From: Nitrospirota bacterium
Lineage (GTDB): Bacteria > Nitrospirota > Nitrospiria > Nitrospirales > Nitrospiraceae
Length of the DNA stretch: 64,000 nt
Reading direction: 5' to 3'
NCBI GenBank assembly: GCA_030684575.1
Contig: JAUXVD010000008.1
Coordinates: forward strand, 682,001-746,000
Shown in pieces: positions 34,113 to 42,486 of the stretch. A program made the translations under genes and the position numbers. Position 1 is the first letter of the stretch; every line of letters begins with the position of its first letter. Under the pieces are notes generated by a model. That model was not told the DNA's origin, ran no database searches, and was given only the letters and a program-made list of their open reading frames with translations.

Positions 34113-34121
34113 CGTCCGGTC
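34113..34121. repeat. Target-site duplication, right copy
   Basis: CGTCCGGTC, identical to 30504-30512. Confidence 0.85.
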
Positions 34122-34194
34122 AGCTGCCTTGCCTTTCAGTTTCCGATCTAGGTAAGATGCCGACTTTCAAGGAAATTTTCCTGATAGGAGTGGC

Positions 34195-35184
34195 GTGTCA
34201 CGCGAACTCTCGCTCGCAGAAATTTTCCAGCTTGGGTACTACTGGGAGACGAAGATTTTATTGACGGCCATTAGGCTGGACGTGTTTTCCGCCTTGGATG
34301 GGACAAGGAAAACCCTTCATGCCGTGGCCGGTCGTCTTGACGCCCATGAGCCGACATTGGGACTCTTGCTGAATGCCCTTGTTGCGATGCGGCTGTTGGA
34401 AAAGGACGGGGATTCCTACGGAAATTCGACGGCTGCGGCCACGCATCTGGTCCGCAATTCTGCCCAATATATCGGGCACCTTCTCCTGCTTCACGATGCG
34501 GAATGGGACAACTGGGGCAAGCTGGAGCAGACGATTCGCACGGGACAGCGGTCTGTCGATCGGCACGTCTTTGAGACCGATCCTGAGTTAGGACTCAATG
34601 TGCTGGCGGTACTTCATCGGATCGGGCAGCAGAGCGGGCCTGATTTCGCCAAGCGGCTGCAATTGAACGGGCCGGTTCGGCTGCTGGATTTGGGAGGCGG
34701 AGCCGGGACGAATGCGATTGCCTTCTGCCAGGTCTATCCGGAGTTGACGGCGACGGTGTTCGATTTACCTGCGACGCTCCGGCTCACGGAGCGAACGGTG
34801 AAAGAGGCCGGCTTGGAATCGAGGATTTCGTTGCGTCCTGGCGATTTTAACAAGGATGGACTTGGCGGACCCTATGATGTCGCATTGATGTCCGATATCC
34901 TGCATTATCAGGATTTTTCGACGAACGCGTTATTGGTCAAGAGGGTCTGGACCCATATGGCGCCAGGCGGCCGTTTAATCATCAAGGATCGATTCCTCAA
35001 TGAGGCAGGCACCGGTCCGGCCTGGACCACCGCCTTCGCGGTGCATATTCTGGTCAATACGCAGCGTGGCGGTTGTTATAAGACGGCAGATGCGATGCAG
35101 TGGATGAGCGAAGCCGGATTTTCAACCGTGACAGAGCTGGAACCGACAGCGGTTGTGCTGGGCACGAAGTCCAGTCAGGCCTGA
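34195..35184 (+). CDS. SAM-dependent O-methyltransferase-like protein
   Basis: A 329-residue protein of the plant-type O-methyltransferase/hydroxyneurosporene methyltransferase group. The N-terminal helical domain (LAEIFQLGYYWETKILLTAIRLDVFSAL) is a dimerisation/winged-helix region; the Rossmann domain has VRLLDLGGGAGTNAIAFCQVYPELTATVFDLP (SAM-binding GGG motif near residue 165), DVALMSDILHYQD and GGRLIIKDRFL. It starts at GTG 34195 with TAGGAG upstream. In this setting, 26 bases before a membrane gene of the respiratory block, it could modify a quinone, carotenoid or heme-related substrate; the substrate cannot be read from the sequence. Confidence 0.85.
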   Translation: MSRELSLAEIFQLGYYWETKILLTAIRLDVFSALDGTRKTLHAVAGRLDAHEPTLGLLLNALVAMRLLEKDGDSYGNSTAAATHLVRNSAQYIGHLLLLHDAEWDNWGKLEQTIRTGQRSVDRHVFETDPELGLNVLAVLHRIGQQSGPDFAKRLQLNGPVRLLDLGGGAGTNAIAFCQVYPELTATVFDLPATLRLTERTVKEAGLESRISLRPGDFNKDGLGGPYDVALMSDILHYQDFSTNALLVKRVWTHMAPGGRLIIKDRFLNEAGTGPAWTTAFAVHILVNTQRGGCYKTADAMQWMSEAGFSTVTELEPTAVVLGTKSSQA

Positions 35185-35210
35185 GAGCCGAGCGTGCGAC
35201 AAGGAACATT

Positions 35211-35927
35211 ATGCTTGAATGGCTAAAACAGCCTGGTTTTTTTGGCACCCATGCCACGGTCGGGGCGGACATGAGCCAGCTCATGGCGACGTTCTTCACG
35301 GGGCTCTTCGTCATCGGCTGGATTCAGGCAAGGCGGCGGCGGGCCGATGCCCATCATTGGATGATGCTCGGCGGGATGATTGCCATGGTGGCATTTTTCA
35401 TGAGCTACTATTTGTTCCGCCAATTAGGCGTGTTGGCCTTTGAAGGAAAAGAAGGCTTTGGCGGATCGCAAGCGCTCTACGATTATGTCTTCATCCCCGT
35501 TTTGACCGTGCATATCATTCTGGTCATTCTCGGATTGATTATGGCGATCTACATGATCGTGCTGGGTTTCCGCTCCCAGCAAGTGATTGACGGAGCCCGA
35601 TCGCTTAAAGAGACGCTGCTCCTGACGACCTGGAGGAAGGTCGGGGTGATCTTTGGGAGCGTCACGGCCCTGGTGATGTTCTTGTTCTTCTCGCGCGTGG
35701 CCACCGCCGGGTTCTCCATGCGGAAATTCGAAGTCTATCTCAGTTTGCTGTTGCTGATCGCCATCGTATTTTCGGTGGAGATGACGATTCAGCGGATCTG
35801 GCCGAACGGCGCGCGGCGGCATCGGGCACTCGGGTTGTTTACGATGATCGTGTATTGCGTCCTCTTTGTGACCGGCACCACCACCTACACCATGCTCTAT
35901 CTCTTGTATCCTGGGAAAATCGGATAA
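35211..35927 (+). CDS. DUF420-type membrane protein
   Basis: A 238-residue membrane protein with about six to seven helices. The central part (WIQARRRRADAHHWMMLGGMIAMVAFFMSYYLFR ... YVFIPVLTVHIILVILGLIMAIYMIVLGFR) resembles the DUF420/YozB family, which is often encoded with terminal oxidases and carries conserved histidines in the membrane (AHHW, VHII). ATG 35211 follows AAGGAAC; the frame is open 37 codons further up inside the methyltransferase gene. Probably an accessory or assembly factor of the nearby oxidases, by context. Confidence 0.8.
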   Translation: MLEWLKQPGFFGTHATVGADMSQLMATFFTGLFVIGWIQARRRRADAHHWMMLGGMIAMVAFFMSYYLFRQLGVLAFEGKEGFGGSQALYDYVFIPVLTVHIILVILGLIMAIYMIVLGFRSQQVIDGARSLKETLLLTTWRKVGVIFGSVTALVMFLFFSRVATAGFSMRKFEVYLSLLLLIAIVFSVEMTIQRIWPNGARRHRALGLFTMIVYCVLFVTGTTTYTMLYLLYPGKIG

Positions 35928-35936
35928 GTGGGATCT

Positions 35937-36013
35937 GTGATGCGTGATGAGTGCACCATATGGGGATCTCGAACGGATACTGGCTCCGATGCTCATCACC
36001 CATCACGCATCAC
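35937..36013. repeat. Intergenic inverted repeat (GTGATGCGTGATG type)
   Basis: GTGATGCGTGATG at 35937-35949 and its exact complement CATCACGCATCAC at 36001-36013; the right arm has an extra CATCACC unit before it. It lies between the DUF420 and PCP_red genes. Confidence 0.65.
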
Positions 36014-36031
36014 TGATCACGAGGTTCCGCC

Positions 36032-36532
36032 ATGCTAACTTGTGGCTGTGGTCGCTGGATGCATACCGAGGGAGTGGAAGAACGTTCCTACGATGATGGG
36101 ACGCCCCAATGGTTCATTCGGTCGGAATGTCTCGGCTGTGGACTGAAGGTCGGAGTCGATGTTCCTGCCGGCCAACCGGGCGGGCTTGTCGACCGGACGA
36201 TGTGGACAGACGATGCGCTCCACCGGCTGGATCGCATGCCGCCCTACCTTGCTCCGCTCGTGCGCGGTGAGGTGGAACAGGATGTGAGGGTCAGAGGAGA
36301 ACGGGTCGTCACGTACGACACGTTGCTTCGACCCCGGACCGGCAAACGGATCGAGTGGGAGCCTGAGGCGGAACGTCGATTGGATAGAGTGCCGGCGCCG
36401 GTCCGCGCGATGGCCCGCATTGAATTGGAGCGGACCGTGGCCGACCGCGGCGAGACACGTATTACTGTCGCGTTGATGGAAGAAGTGAAGGCACGCTATT
36501 TTGGGATGGCTGCCCAGAAGAGTGAGGGGTGA
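36032..36532 (+). CDS. PCP_red-domain protein with N-terminal cysteine motif
   Basis: A 166-residue soluble protein. The start MLTCGCGRW..HTEGVEERSYDDGTPQWFIRSECLGCG has a CxC and a CxxC, a probable zinc or Fe-S ribbon. Two tandem copies follow of the small helical domain named PCP_red: WTDDALHRLDRMPPYLAPLVRGEVEQDVRVRG (about residues 62-95) and WEPEAERRLDRVPAPVRAMARIELERTVADRGETRITVALMEEVKARYFG (about 110-160). The domain was first seen at the C-terminus of the light-independent protochlorophyllide reductase B subunit. This organism shows no photosynthesis genes here, so a redox-related role near the oxidases is more likely. Confidence 0.78.
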   Translation: MLTCGCGRWMHTEGVEERSYDDGTPQWFIRSECLGCGLKVGVDVPAGQPGGLVDRTMWTDDALHRLDRMPPYLAPLVRGEVEQDVRVRGERVVTYDTLLRPRTGKRIEWEPEAERRLDRVPAPVRAMARIELERTVADRGETRITVALMEEVKARYFGMAAQKSEG

Positions 36533-36599
36533 TCGGTGATGTGTGATAACCAAAGAGGGCTGCACATTCCTCGGTACTGTTCATGCGTCACCCATCACC
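36528..36599. repeat. Intergenic inverted repeat
   Basis: GGTGATCGGTGATGTGTGA (36528-36546) and TCATGCGTCACCCATCACC (36581-36599) are complementary with four mismatches over 19 positions. The same TGATG-type words as at 35937-36013 are used. Confidence 0.5.
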
Positions 36600-36615
36600 T
36601 GTCACTGGAGCTGTA

Positions 36616-37665
36616 ATGTTGCATCGAATGGCATTGCGAGTATTGCCAAGCCTCAGTTTAGCCGTCACGGAAGAGTCTGTGCGCAAGCAAAAGCGAATCG
36701 TCATGTTTGTGCCTGGTTTGGTGGCGTTTGTAGTCTATCGCTTGGCCAAGCTGTTGCTACCACTATCAGAGCCGATCATGTTGTTGATGGTCAGCGGTGT
36801 TATTGCGGTGGTGACGGCGTTGTCTGCCTATCGCGTCGGTCGGGCTACGGGATGGGCGAAGATTCTCCAAGAGGATGGGCGTCGCCTGTTGCTCTGGCTC
36901 GGCGGCTGGATCGGGTTTGTCTACGGAGTCCAGTTGTCCCTGTTGGTCTTGGCGCTATTGTGGCTGGTGGGATATGACTATCTCCAACATCCCGATGGGC
37001 CGGCCATGATGGCCATCATCATTTCCTGCACCGCCGTCGCGCGCGACGCGTTTGAGATTGGCCATGTACGGAAAGTCGCGCTCATGGGCCGTCCGTTCCC
37101 CACGTTTCCAGACGGAGCGGCCCTTCGCATGCTGGTGCAGAGTCATGCGATGGAACTGGCTCCCTGGGTCGCAGTTGGTCTCATCGTCGGTGCGGTAGGC
37201 GCGTCATTAGGACAGTTCGTCGAGGGAAGTCAGGGAGCGGCGTTGGTCCAGTTGTCTGCTGTGGCGGCGTTGGGAGGCGGCGTCGCGCTCTGTGCCTATT
37301 TCGGCGGGCTTCGTCCGGGCGCGTCATGGACTCAAGGATTGTTCCAGACGAAGGCCAGTGAATTGCTGAAGTACTGGTGGTGGCCTGGACTGGCCTTTGC
37401 CGCGACGTACTATCTCGTGGCGGCAGGATCGGTCATTTTTCTCTTGCGACAGCCTGGCATTCCCACTGCCTACGCCATGGTCGGTGGCGGATGTGTGACG
37501 GGCATGATGGCGTTGTATTGTTATTATCTTGGGTTTCGCCGGCAGGTCGAGGAACAACAGGGGCAGACGATATCGAGTGCCTTGCTCCGCTGCCCCTTTG
37601 TGATGGGAATTCTTGGCAAGTCAACCGGTGCAGGCGTCTCCATGACGGCTGGTTCAAAGGGTTAA
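36616..37665 (+). CDS. Polytopic membrane protein of unknown function
   Basis: A 349-residue membrane protein with about eight hydrophobic segments (for example IVMFVPGLVAFVVYRLAKLLLPL, LWLGGWIGFVYGVQLSLLVLALLWLVGY, AMMAIIISCTAVARDAFEIGH, WPGLAFAATYYLVAAGSVIFLL). A soluble loop near the middle (GRPFPTFPDGAALRMLVQSHAMELAPW) contains conserved-looking His residues. ATG 36616 has GGAG upstream; the in-frame start at 36583 lies in the inverted repeat. The stop is four bases before the bd-like oxidase gene, so the two are likely co-translated and the protein may be a partner subunit. I do not recognise a family. Confidence 0.75.
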   Translation: MLHRMALRVLPSLSLAVTEESVRKQKRIVMFVPGLVAFVVYRLAKLLLPLSEPIMLLMVSGVIAVVTALSAYRVGRATGWAKILQEDGRRLLLWLGGWIGFVYGVQLSLLVLALLWLVGYDYLQHPDGPAMMAIIISCTAVARDAFEIGHVRKVALMGRPFPTFPDGAALRMLVQSHAMELAPWVAVGLIVGAVGASLGQFVEGSQGAALVQLSAVAALGGGVALCAYFGGLRPGASWTQGLFQTKASELLKYWWWPGLAFAATYYLVAAGSVIFLLRQPGIPTAYAMVGGGCVTGMMALYCYYLGFRRQVEEQQGQTISSALLRCPFVMGILGKSTGAGVSMTAGSKG

Positions 37666-37669
37666 GCCT

Positions 37670-39541
37670 ATGGCCATGAAAAAAAGAACTCACGGGGCGG
37701 TCTGGTCTATTGCCCTGATCGCGATGGTGCTGGCTGTTTCCTGGATTGGCTGGGGCATTCAGAGCCCATCATTTGCCGAGGATGCGACCGATCTGTATTT
37801 CAAGACCCCTGGCGTTCCCCAGGGGCCGCAGGCCCCTTCTCCTCAAGAGACGGTCTATTCGCGTATTGGTTCGTTCGACAGCCGATTGCTTGTGTGGTTT
37901 GTCACGCAACAGCACACGTACTTCGGAGGGTTTGTCCTCGCATTGCCGATCTTTTGTGTCTTGCTGGAGTTCCTGGGGCTCAGCAGTAAAAAGCCTGCGC
38001 TGGCCCTTCGTTATGACGGCCTCGCGCGAGATTTGGCAAAAGTCTCTCTCCTGGCTCTGTCGGTGACGGCGGTGGTCGGGAGCCTCATGCTCGGGATGTT
38101 CATCTTCTTCTATCCCAGTTTCATGAAGTATATGGGTGGAACGTTCAAGGCCTTCATGCCGTACTATGCGATCGTGTTCGTCGGGGAATCGCTGCTGCTC
38201 ATCCTCTACTACTACAGTTGGAGCCGGATGGCCGCGCCGGCGCTGAAGTGGGGGCATGCCTCGATTGGTGTCTTGACGAACCTGTTCGGTGCCGCGCTGC
38301 TGTTTTTGGCGAACTCCTGGTCGGCCTTTATGATGGCGCCGGCCGGCGTCGATGCCAAGGGGCGGTTTCTCGGCAACGGATGGCATTTGCTCCATTCGGC
38401 TCTGTGGAATCCATTAAACGTCCATCGTTTTCTGGCAGATATTATGTCCGGTGGTGCGGTGGTGTTGGCCTATGCCTGCTATCGCTTCTTTACCAGCAAG
38501 ACCGACGAAGAGCGCGCCTATTTCGATTGGGTGGGCTACGTATTTCTGTTCGTCACGGTCTGTGCGTTGTTACCCATGCCCTTTGCCGGGTATTGGTTGA
38601 TGAAATCGGTCTATGCGTTTAGTCAGAGCATGGGCGTCACGATGATGGGCGGCTTACTCACCTGGCTCTTCGTGGTGCAGGCACTCTTGATCGGCGCGCT
38701 GTTTCTTGGCGTGAATTATTACCTATGGCAGAGCATGGCGCGTCTTCGTGGCGGTGAACGGTATCAGCCGTACTATCAGTCGTTGCTCGGGGTCTTGATC
38801 TTGGCCCTGTTTATTTGGCTGACGCCGCATACCGTCATGATGTCGGGTAGTGAAGTGAAGGCGATGGGCGGTTCGTCGCATCCCGTGGTCGGCAACTATG
38901 GCGTGATGTCGGCGAAGAACGGCGCAGTCAATATCTTGATTCTCGTGACTACGCTGAGCTTCATCTACTATCGGCGCGCAAACCGAACGATGGTTGTCTC
39001 CTGGGTGAAAAAAGGAAACTTTCTGATCGGCGCGCTGTTTCTGGTGGGTGCGCTCAATATTATCTGTCTCTCGGTCTATGGCTTCTATCTGCCGGCGAAG
39101 CTTCGCGTCGGGTTGTCGTCGCCACAGGCGATGACGACGTTCACGGTTCTGGTGGGTGCGCTGGTGATCAATCGCATGATGCTCAAGGGGGCACTCGTTC
39201 AGGGGCCGGTCCAATGGGGGAAGATCTCAGTCAGAGGCATGGTGGGCCTATTCGGACTGGCGGCGGCCTTTTCATGGGTTATGGGTCTCATGGGTTATAT
39301 TCGTTCGTCCGGGCGGTTGGCCTGGCATGTGAGTGAGGTGATGGCTGATGTTTCTCCCTGGGCCTTTACGCCGGATTTGGCGTTTGCGGCGAAGATGGTG
39401 ACGCTCAACATGGTGGTATTCTGGGGGGCGGTGTTCGCGCTCTTCTGGATGTGTCAGCGTGATCAGTTGCCGGTGATGGGTGAAGACTTGGCCGAAGGAG
39501 ATGCGACGGTTTTGGCGCAGTCGTCGTCGCAAGAGGCATGA
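37670..39541 (+). CDS. Cytochrome bd-like oxidase subunit I, paralogue 1
   Basis: A 623-residue membrane protein with a dozen or more helices, starting with a signal-anchor (WSIALIAMVLAVSWIGWGI) and a periplasmic loop. It is distantly CydA-like: SRLLVWFVTQQHTYFGGFVLALPIFCVLLEF corresponds to the first heme-binding helix of CydA with QQH, and HLLHSALWNPLNVHRFLADIMSGGAVV to the second. Later motifs shared with the second paralogue are TPHTVMMSGSEVKAMGGSSHPVVGNYGVMSAKNG and SGRLAWHVSEVM. The usual bd motif GRQPW and Q-loop signature are absent. Such proteins in Nitrospira have been proposed as unusual terminal oxidases. Starts at ATG 37670; overlaps the next gene by four bases. Confidence 0.8.
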   Translation: MAMKKRTHGAVWSIALIAMVLAVSWIGWGIQSPSFAEDATDLYFKTPGVPQGPQAPSPQETVYSRIGSFDSRLLVWFVTQQHTYFGGFVLALPIFCVLLEFLGLSSKKPALALRYDGLARDLAKVSLLALSVTAVVGSLMLGMFIFFYPSFMKYMGGTFKAFMPYYAIVFVGESLLLILYYYSWSRMAAPALKWGHASIGVLTNLFGAALLFLANSWSAFMMAPAGVDAKGRFLGNGWHLLHSALWNPLNVHRFLADIMSGGAVVLAYACYRFFTSKTDEERAYFDWVGYVFLFVTVCALLPMPFAGYWLMKSVYAFSQSMGVTMMGGLLTWLFVVQALLIGALFLGVNYYLWQSMARLRGGERYQPYYQSLLGVLILALFIWLTPHTVMMSGSEVKAMGGSSHPVVGNYGVMSAKNGAVNILILVTTLSFIYYRRANRTMVVSWVKKGNFLIGALFLVGALNIICLSVYGFYLPAKLRVGLSSPQAMTTFTVLVGALVINRMMLKGALVQGPVQWGKISVRGMVGLFGLAAAFSWVMGLMGYIRSSGRLAWHVSEVMADVSPWAFTPDLAFAAKMVTLNMVVFWGAVFALFWMCQRDQLPVMGEDLAEGDATVLAQSSSQEA

Positions 39542-40221
39542 ACAGCGAAAGGGTTGAGCGTATGAAGCGAGCGGGACTTATCCGGAGGTATCTCGTCGTC
39601 GGGTTGGTAGTGTGTGGAAGCTTCGTGATGCAGGGTGCAGTCTCGGCCCAAAACCCATCTTTGGTTCTCGAAGATTTTCAGGCAAAAGACGCGGATGGGT
39701 TTCCCTTGAATTGGGATCATGAAAACCAACGAAGCCAGTCCAAGGGCCGGGATGCCTATAAAATTCAGACCGAGAACGGTGTGAGCTTTCTGGCGGCGAA
39801 GGATGCAGGACAGAGGATCAAGAAGAAGAAGATTGATTGGGACCCGAAGGCGTTTCCGGTCCTGACCTGGCGCTGGCGCCTGCACAAATCCGCGACAGCG
39901 GGAACTGAACCGATTGCGGCGATCTACGCCTCCCTGGATACGGATCTCCTATTCATTCCTGTGTTCACGAAGTATATCTGGAGTGCCTCGAAGCCTGAGG
40001 GGACGGTGACTGAAGGGGGCATGTTCAGTGGTTCGGAGATCGTGGTGCAAAGCGGCACCAAGGACGTCGGTCAGTGGTTTGAGGAGCGCGTGAACGTCTA
40101 TGAAGACTTCAAGCGGATTCACCAGCATGAGCCGGCGGCGAAAGCCTGGGGTATTTCGATCATTGCCGGGCCTGGGGTGGAAATCGACTTTGGATCGATG
40201 GTTGCGAGCGCTGGCCGCTAA
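39538..40221 (+). CDS. DUF3047-family exported protein
   Basis: A 227-residue exported protein (leader YLVVGLVVCGSFVMQGAVSAQ). The mature part, LVLEDFQAKDADGFPLNWDHEN, VLTWRWRLHKSATAG, PIAAIYASLDTDLLFIPVFTKYIWSASKPEG and GPGVEIDFGSMV, is typical of DUF3047, a beta-sandwich family of unknown function. The longer MNSERVERMKRAG start overlaps the oxidase stop by four bases, which argues for co-expression with it. Confidence 0.8.
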   Translation: MNSERVERMKRAGLIRRYLVVGLVVCGSFVMQGAVSAQNPSLVLEDFQAKDADGFPLNWDHENQRSQSKGRDAYKIQTENGVSFLAAKDAGQRIKKKKIDWDPKAFPVLTWRWRLHKSATAGTEPIAAIYASLDTDLLFIPVFTKYIWSASKPEGTVTEGGMFSGSEIVVQSGTKDVGQWFEERVNVYEDFKRIHQHEPAAKAWGISIIAGPGVEIDFGSMVASAGR

Positions 40222-40241
40222 AGAAATGAGCTGTCATTAGC

Positions 40242-40640
40242 ATGACCGAGTCTGGTCCGGAACAAGTCGCCCCCCGCGCGATGCTCGATATCCTGTTTGG
40301 CGTGGCCGTCATGGGAACAGTCGGAACGCTCATCGGGGTCATTATGGGCGGCAGTATATTGCCGCTTGCGAGTGGGGCGGGGCTGGTACTCGGCGGTGTC
40401 ATTGGGTTTATGGGGGGGCGGCGCTTCCTGGTGAGTATCTTGGTGGGAACAGTACTGGGCGGGGCGTTGGCCTGGTTTATTGCCGGTCCTGAGAGAATAT
40501 CGGTCGGTGCCGGGGCCGGTGCTGCGATGGGTGGATTTTTGGGTGTGCAGATCTCGATGCTCTTAGATATGTACGCGGCCAGGAAGGCCGCATCTGAGCC
40601 GGCTGATTCCTCCGTGTCACGCACAATTGAAGGAGCCTGA
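40242..40640 (+). CDS. Small glycine-rich membrane protein
   Basis: A 132-residue protein made of about four short Gly-rich hydrophobic segments (ILFGVAVMGTVGTLIGVIMGGSILPLASGAGLVLGGVIGFMGG; VSILVGTVLGGALAWFIAG; GAGAGAAMGGFLGVQISMLL). The GxxxG pattern suggests tightly packed membrane helices. No family recognised. It lies 20 bases after the DUF3047 gene and six bases before the first SUMF1 gene, so it belongs to the same operon. Confidence 0.7.
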   Translation: MTESGPEQVAPRAMLDILFGVAVMGTVGTLIGVIMGGSILPLASGAGLVLGGVIGFMGGRRFLVSILVGTVLGGALAWFIAGPERISVGAGAGAAMGGFLGVQISMLLDMYAARKAASEPADSSVSRTIEGA

Positions 40641-40646
40641 GCCGTC

Positions 40647-41570
40647 ATGGAAGATAGGAAAGTGCTGATCGGCTCGATCGTGTTTGTCTTTGGATCGTTT
40701 ATCCTGATGGTTGGCCTGTTGGTCTACGAGTCTTACAAGGCGAAGCAGATGAAAGCGCTGGCCTTGTCGATCACGGCGGAGACTCGTCTTGTGCCGAGCA
40801 ATGTCGCCTCGCTGGATTACTCGATGTATAAAACAAAGATGGGCGATGAGGGCCGCGAGATGGTGCAGGTCCCCGAAGGTCCGTTCATCATGGGCAGTAA
40901 AGATGGCGATCCCGACGAAGTGCCGGAGCGGCAAGTGTTTCTCAAGGCGTTTTTTCTGGATAAGAGAGAAGTGTCGCAAGAGGAATATGCCCGATTCGCC
41001 AAAATGACGAAGCGACCGTTACCGAAAATCGAAGTGTTTGAAGACGATCAATCCAAGCTGCTGAAGCCGGAGTTTGCCGCGATGAGTATGTCGTGGGACG
41101 AGGCGGGGGCCTATTGTAAATGGGCAGGGAAGCGCCTGCCTACGGAAGCGGAATGGGAAAAGGCCGGTCGTGGCGAGGGAAAACGGAAGTACGCGTGGGG
41201 CGATATCTTCGTCACGGGGCATGCGAATGCCAATGTGGATGGGAGTGAAGATGGTTATCGGTATCTCGCACCTCCCGGGTCGTTCGAATCGGGGAGAAGC
41301 CCCTATGGAATCTATGACATGACGGGGAACGTCGCGGAGTGGGTTGCAGATTCGTACGATGAGCATTACTACCAGAAAGCGCCCTACCGTGATCCGAAGG
41401 GGCCGGACGATGTCGATTTGAAGGTGGTGCGTGGAGGGTCGTGGCGAGAGACTGAGCATAACGCCCGGCTCTCCAAGCGATTTGCGGCGAAGCATTGGCG
41501 GACGGATATTACGATCGGGTTTCGCTGTGCCAGCGATATGGAGGTTGGCGATAGCCCTGCGGCGTCATAA
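40647..41570 (+). CDS. Membrane-anchored SUMF1-domain protein 1
   Basis: A 307-residue protein with an N-terminal membrane anchor (VLIGSIVFVFGSFILMVGLLVYES) and a periplasmic SUMF1/formylglycine-generating-enzyme-fold domain: MVQVPEGPFIMGSKDGDPDEVPERQVFLKAFFLDKREVSQEEYARF, WAGKRLPTEAEWEKAGRG, GIYDMTGNVAEWVADSYDEHYY, VVRGGSW and ITIGFRCASD. The copper-binding cysteine pair of true FGE enzymes is missing (the region reads RETEHNARLSKRF), so it is unlikely to make formylglycine. The fold also serves in EgtB, PvdO and carbohydrate or protein recognition. It follows the oxidase operon and is six bases before its paralogue. Confidence 0.85.
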   Translation: MEDRKVLIGSIVFVFGSFILMVGLLVYESYKAKQMKALALSITAETRLVPSNVASLDYSMYKTKMGDEGREMVQVPEGPFIMGSKDGDPDEVPERQVFLKAFFLDKREVSQEEYARFAKMTKRPLPKIEVFEDDQSKLLKPEFAAMSMSWDEAGAYCKWAGKRLPTEAEWEKAGRGEGKRKYAWGDIFVTGHANANVDGSEDGYRYLAPPGSFESGRSPYGIYDMTGNVAEWVADSYDEHYYQKAPYRDPKGPDDVDLKVVRGGSWRETEHNARLSKRFAAKHWRTDITIGFRCASDMEVGDSPAAS

Positions 41571-41575
41571 CAGAC

Positions 41576-42454
41576 ATGCTCGAAACCAAATTTAAGATTG
41601 TGTTCTTGCTTGCCGTTCTCGCGTTTGCGGCACTTCCCATTATGGGAATTATTCGTGGCACGACGCTCACCCCGTTCGAATCAGCTTCCCCTGATTCCAC
41701 CGATTCGTCCTCACCGGAGCCACTGGATCCCTCCCAGGTTTCTCGTGAAGAGCCGATTCGAGAAGAGATGGTCTTGATTCCGGCAGGGCCCTTCATTCGG
41801 GGGACCGATCACGGCGGCTTCGATGAACGGCCGCAGCGTACGTTGGTGCTCGATGCGTTTTCGATCGATCGATACGAAGTCACGAACTTTCAATACCAGC
41901 AATTCGTCGATGCCACCGGCCACCGTAAGTCTGGTCCTCCTTCCCGCTACGCCAAGAACATGAGCCGGATGCGCGGTATTAATCAGCCCGTGGTGTACGT
42001 GTCATGGGACGATGCGGAGACATTTTGCCATTGGAAGGGAAAGCGACTTCCCACTGAGGCGGAGTGGGAGAAGGCGATGAGAGGAACGGATGGCCGTCTC
42101 TGGCCCTGGGGCGATGTGGAGCAGCCCAATGGAGCGAATTGGGCCAGGGTGCAGGATGGTTACGATGTCGCCGCGCCGGTCGGTGCTGTCCTGACCGACA
42201 AGAGTCCGTATGGCGTCATGGATGGGGCGGGAAACGTTATGGAGTGGGTGGGCGACTGGTATGCGGAGGCCTACTTCAGGGAAGCGCCTGAACAAAACCC
42301 TCAGAGCCCTGAATATGGCACCTTTCGGGCGCTCCGAGGGGGAGGATACGCGACTACAGGGGGTGATATTCGTATCACCAGCCGGAGCAAAATGGTTCAG
42401 GACTTTCGGGATGAAACTATTGGATTTCGCTGTGCGGTTTCAGGTGCGAAATGA
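41576..42454 (+). CDS. Membrane-anchored SUMF1-domain protein 2
   Basis: A 292-residue paralogue of the preceding protein, five bases downstream. N-terminal anchor (FKIVFLLAVLAFAALPIMGII), a Ser/Pro/Asp-rich linker of about 30 residues, then the SUMF1 domain: MVLIPAGPFIRGTDHGGFDERPQRTLVLDAFSIDRYEVTNFQYQQF, WKGKRLPTEAEWEKAMRGTDGRLWPWGD, GVMDGAGNVMEWVGDWY, ALRGGGYATTGGDIRITSRSK and ETIGFRCAVSG. It too lacks the FGE cysteines. Two such proteins beside two bd-like oxidase genes point to a role in their assembly or in the periplasmic part of that complex; this is inference. Confidence 0.85.
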   Translation: MLETKFKIVFLLAVLAFAALPIMGIIRGTTLTPFESASPDSTDSSSPEPLDPSQVSREEPIREEMVLIPAGPFIRGTDHGGFDERPQRTLVLDAFSIDRYEVTNFQYQQFVDATGHRKSGPPSRYAKNMSRMRGINQPVVYVSWDDAETFCHWKGKRLPTEAEWEKAMRGTDGRLWPWGDVEQPNGANWARVQDGYDVAAPVGAVLTDKSPYGVMDGAGNVMEWVGDWYAEAYFREAPEQNPQSPEYGTFRALRGGGYATTGGDIRITSRSKMVQDFRDETIGFRCAVSGAK

Positions 42455-42486
42455 GAGTGGAACCGGAGCCTGAAACCAAGAGAAAT

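Noticed and set aside
40647-42454. Formylglycine-generating enzymes with sulfatase substrates
   Set aside because: The catalytic cysteine pair is absent and no sulfatase gene is near.
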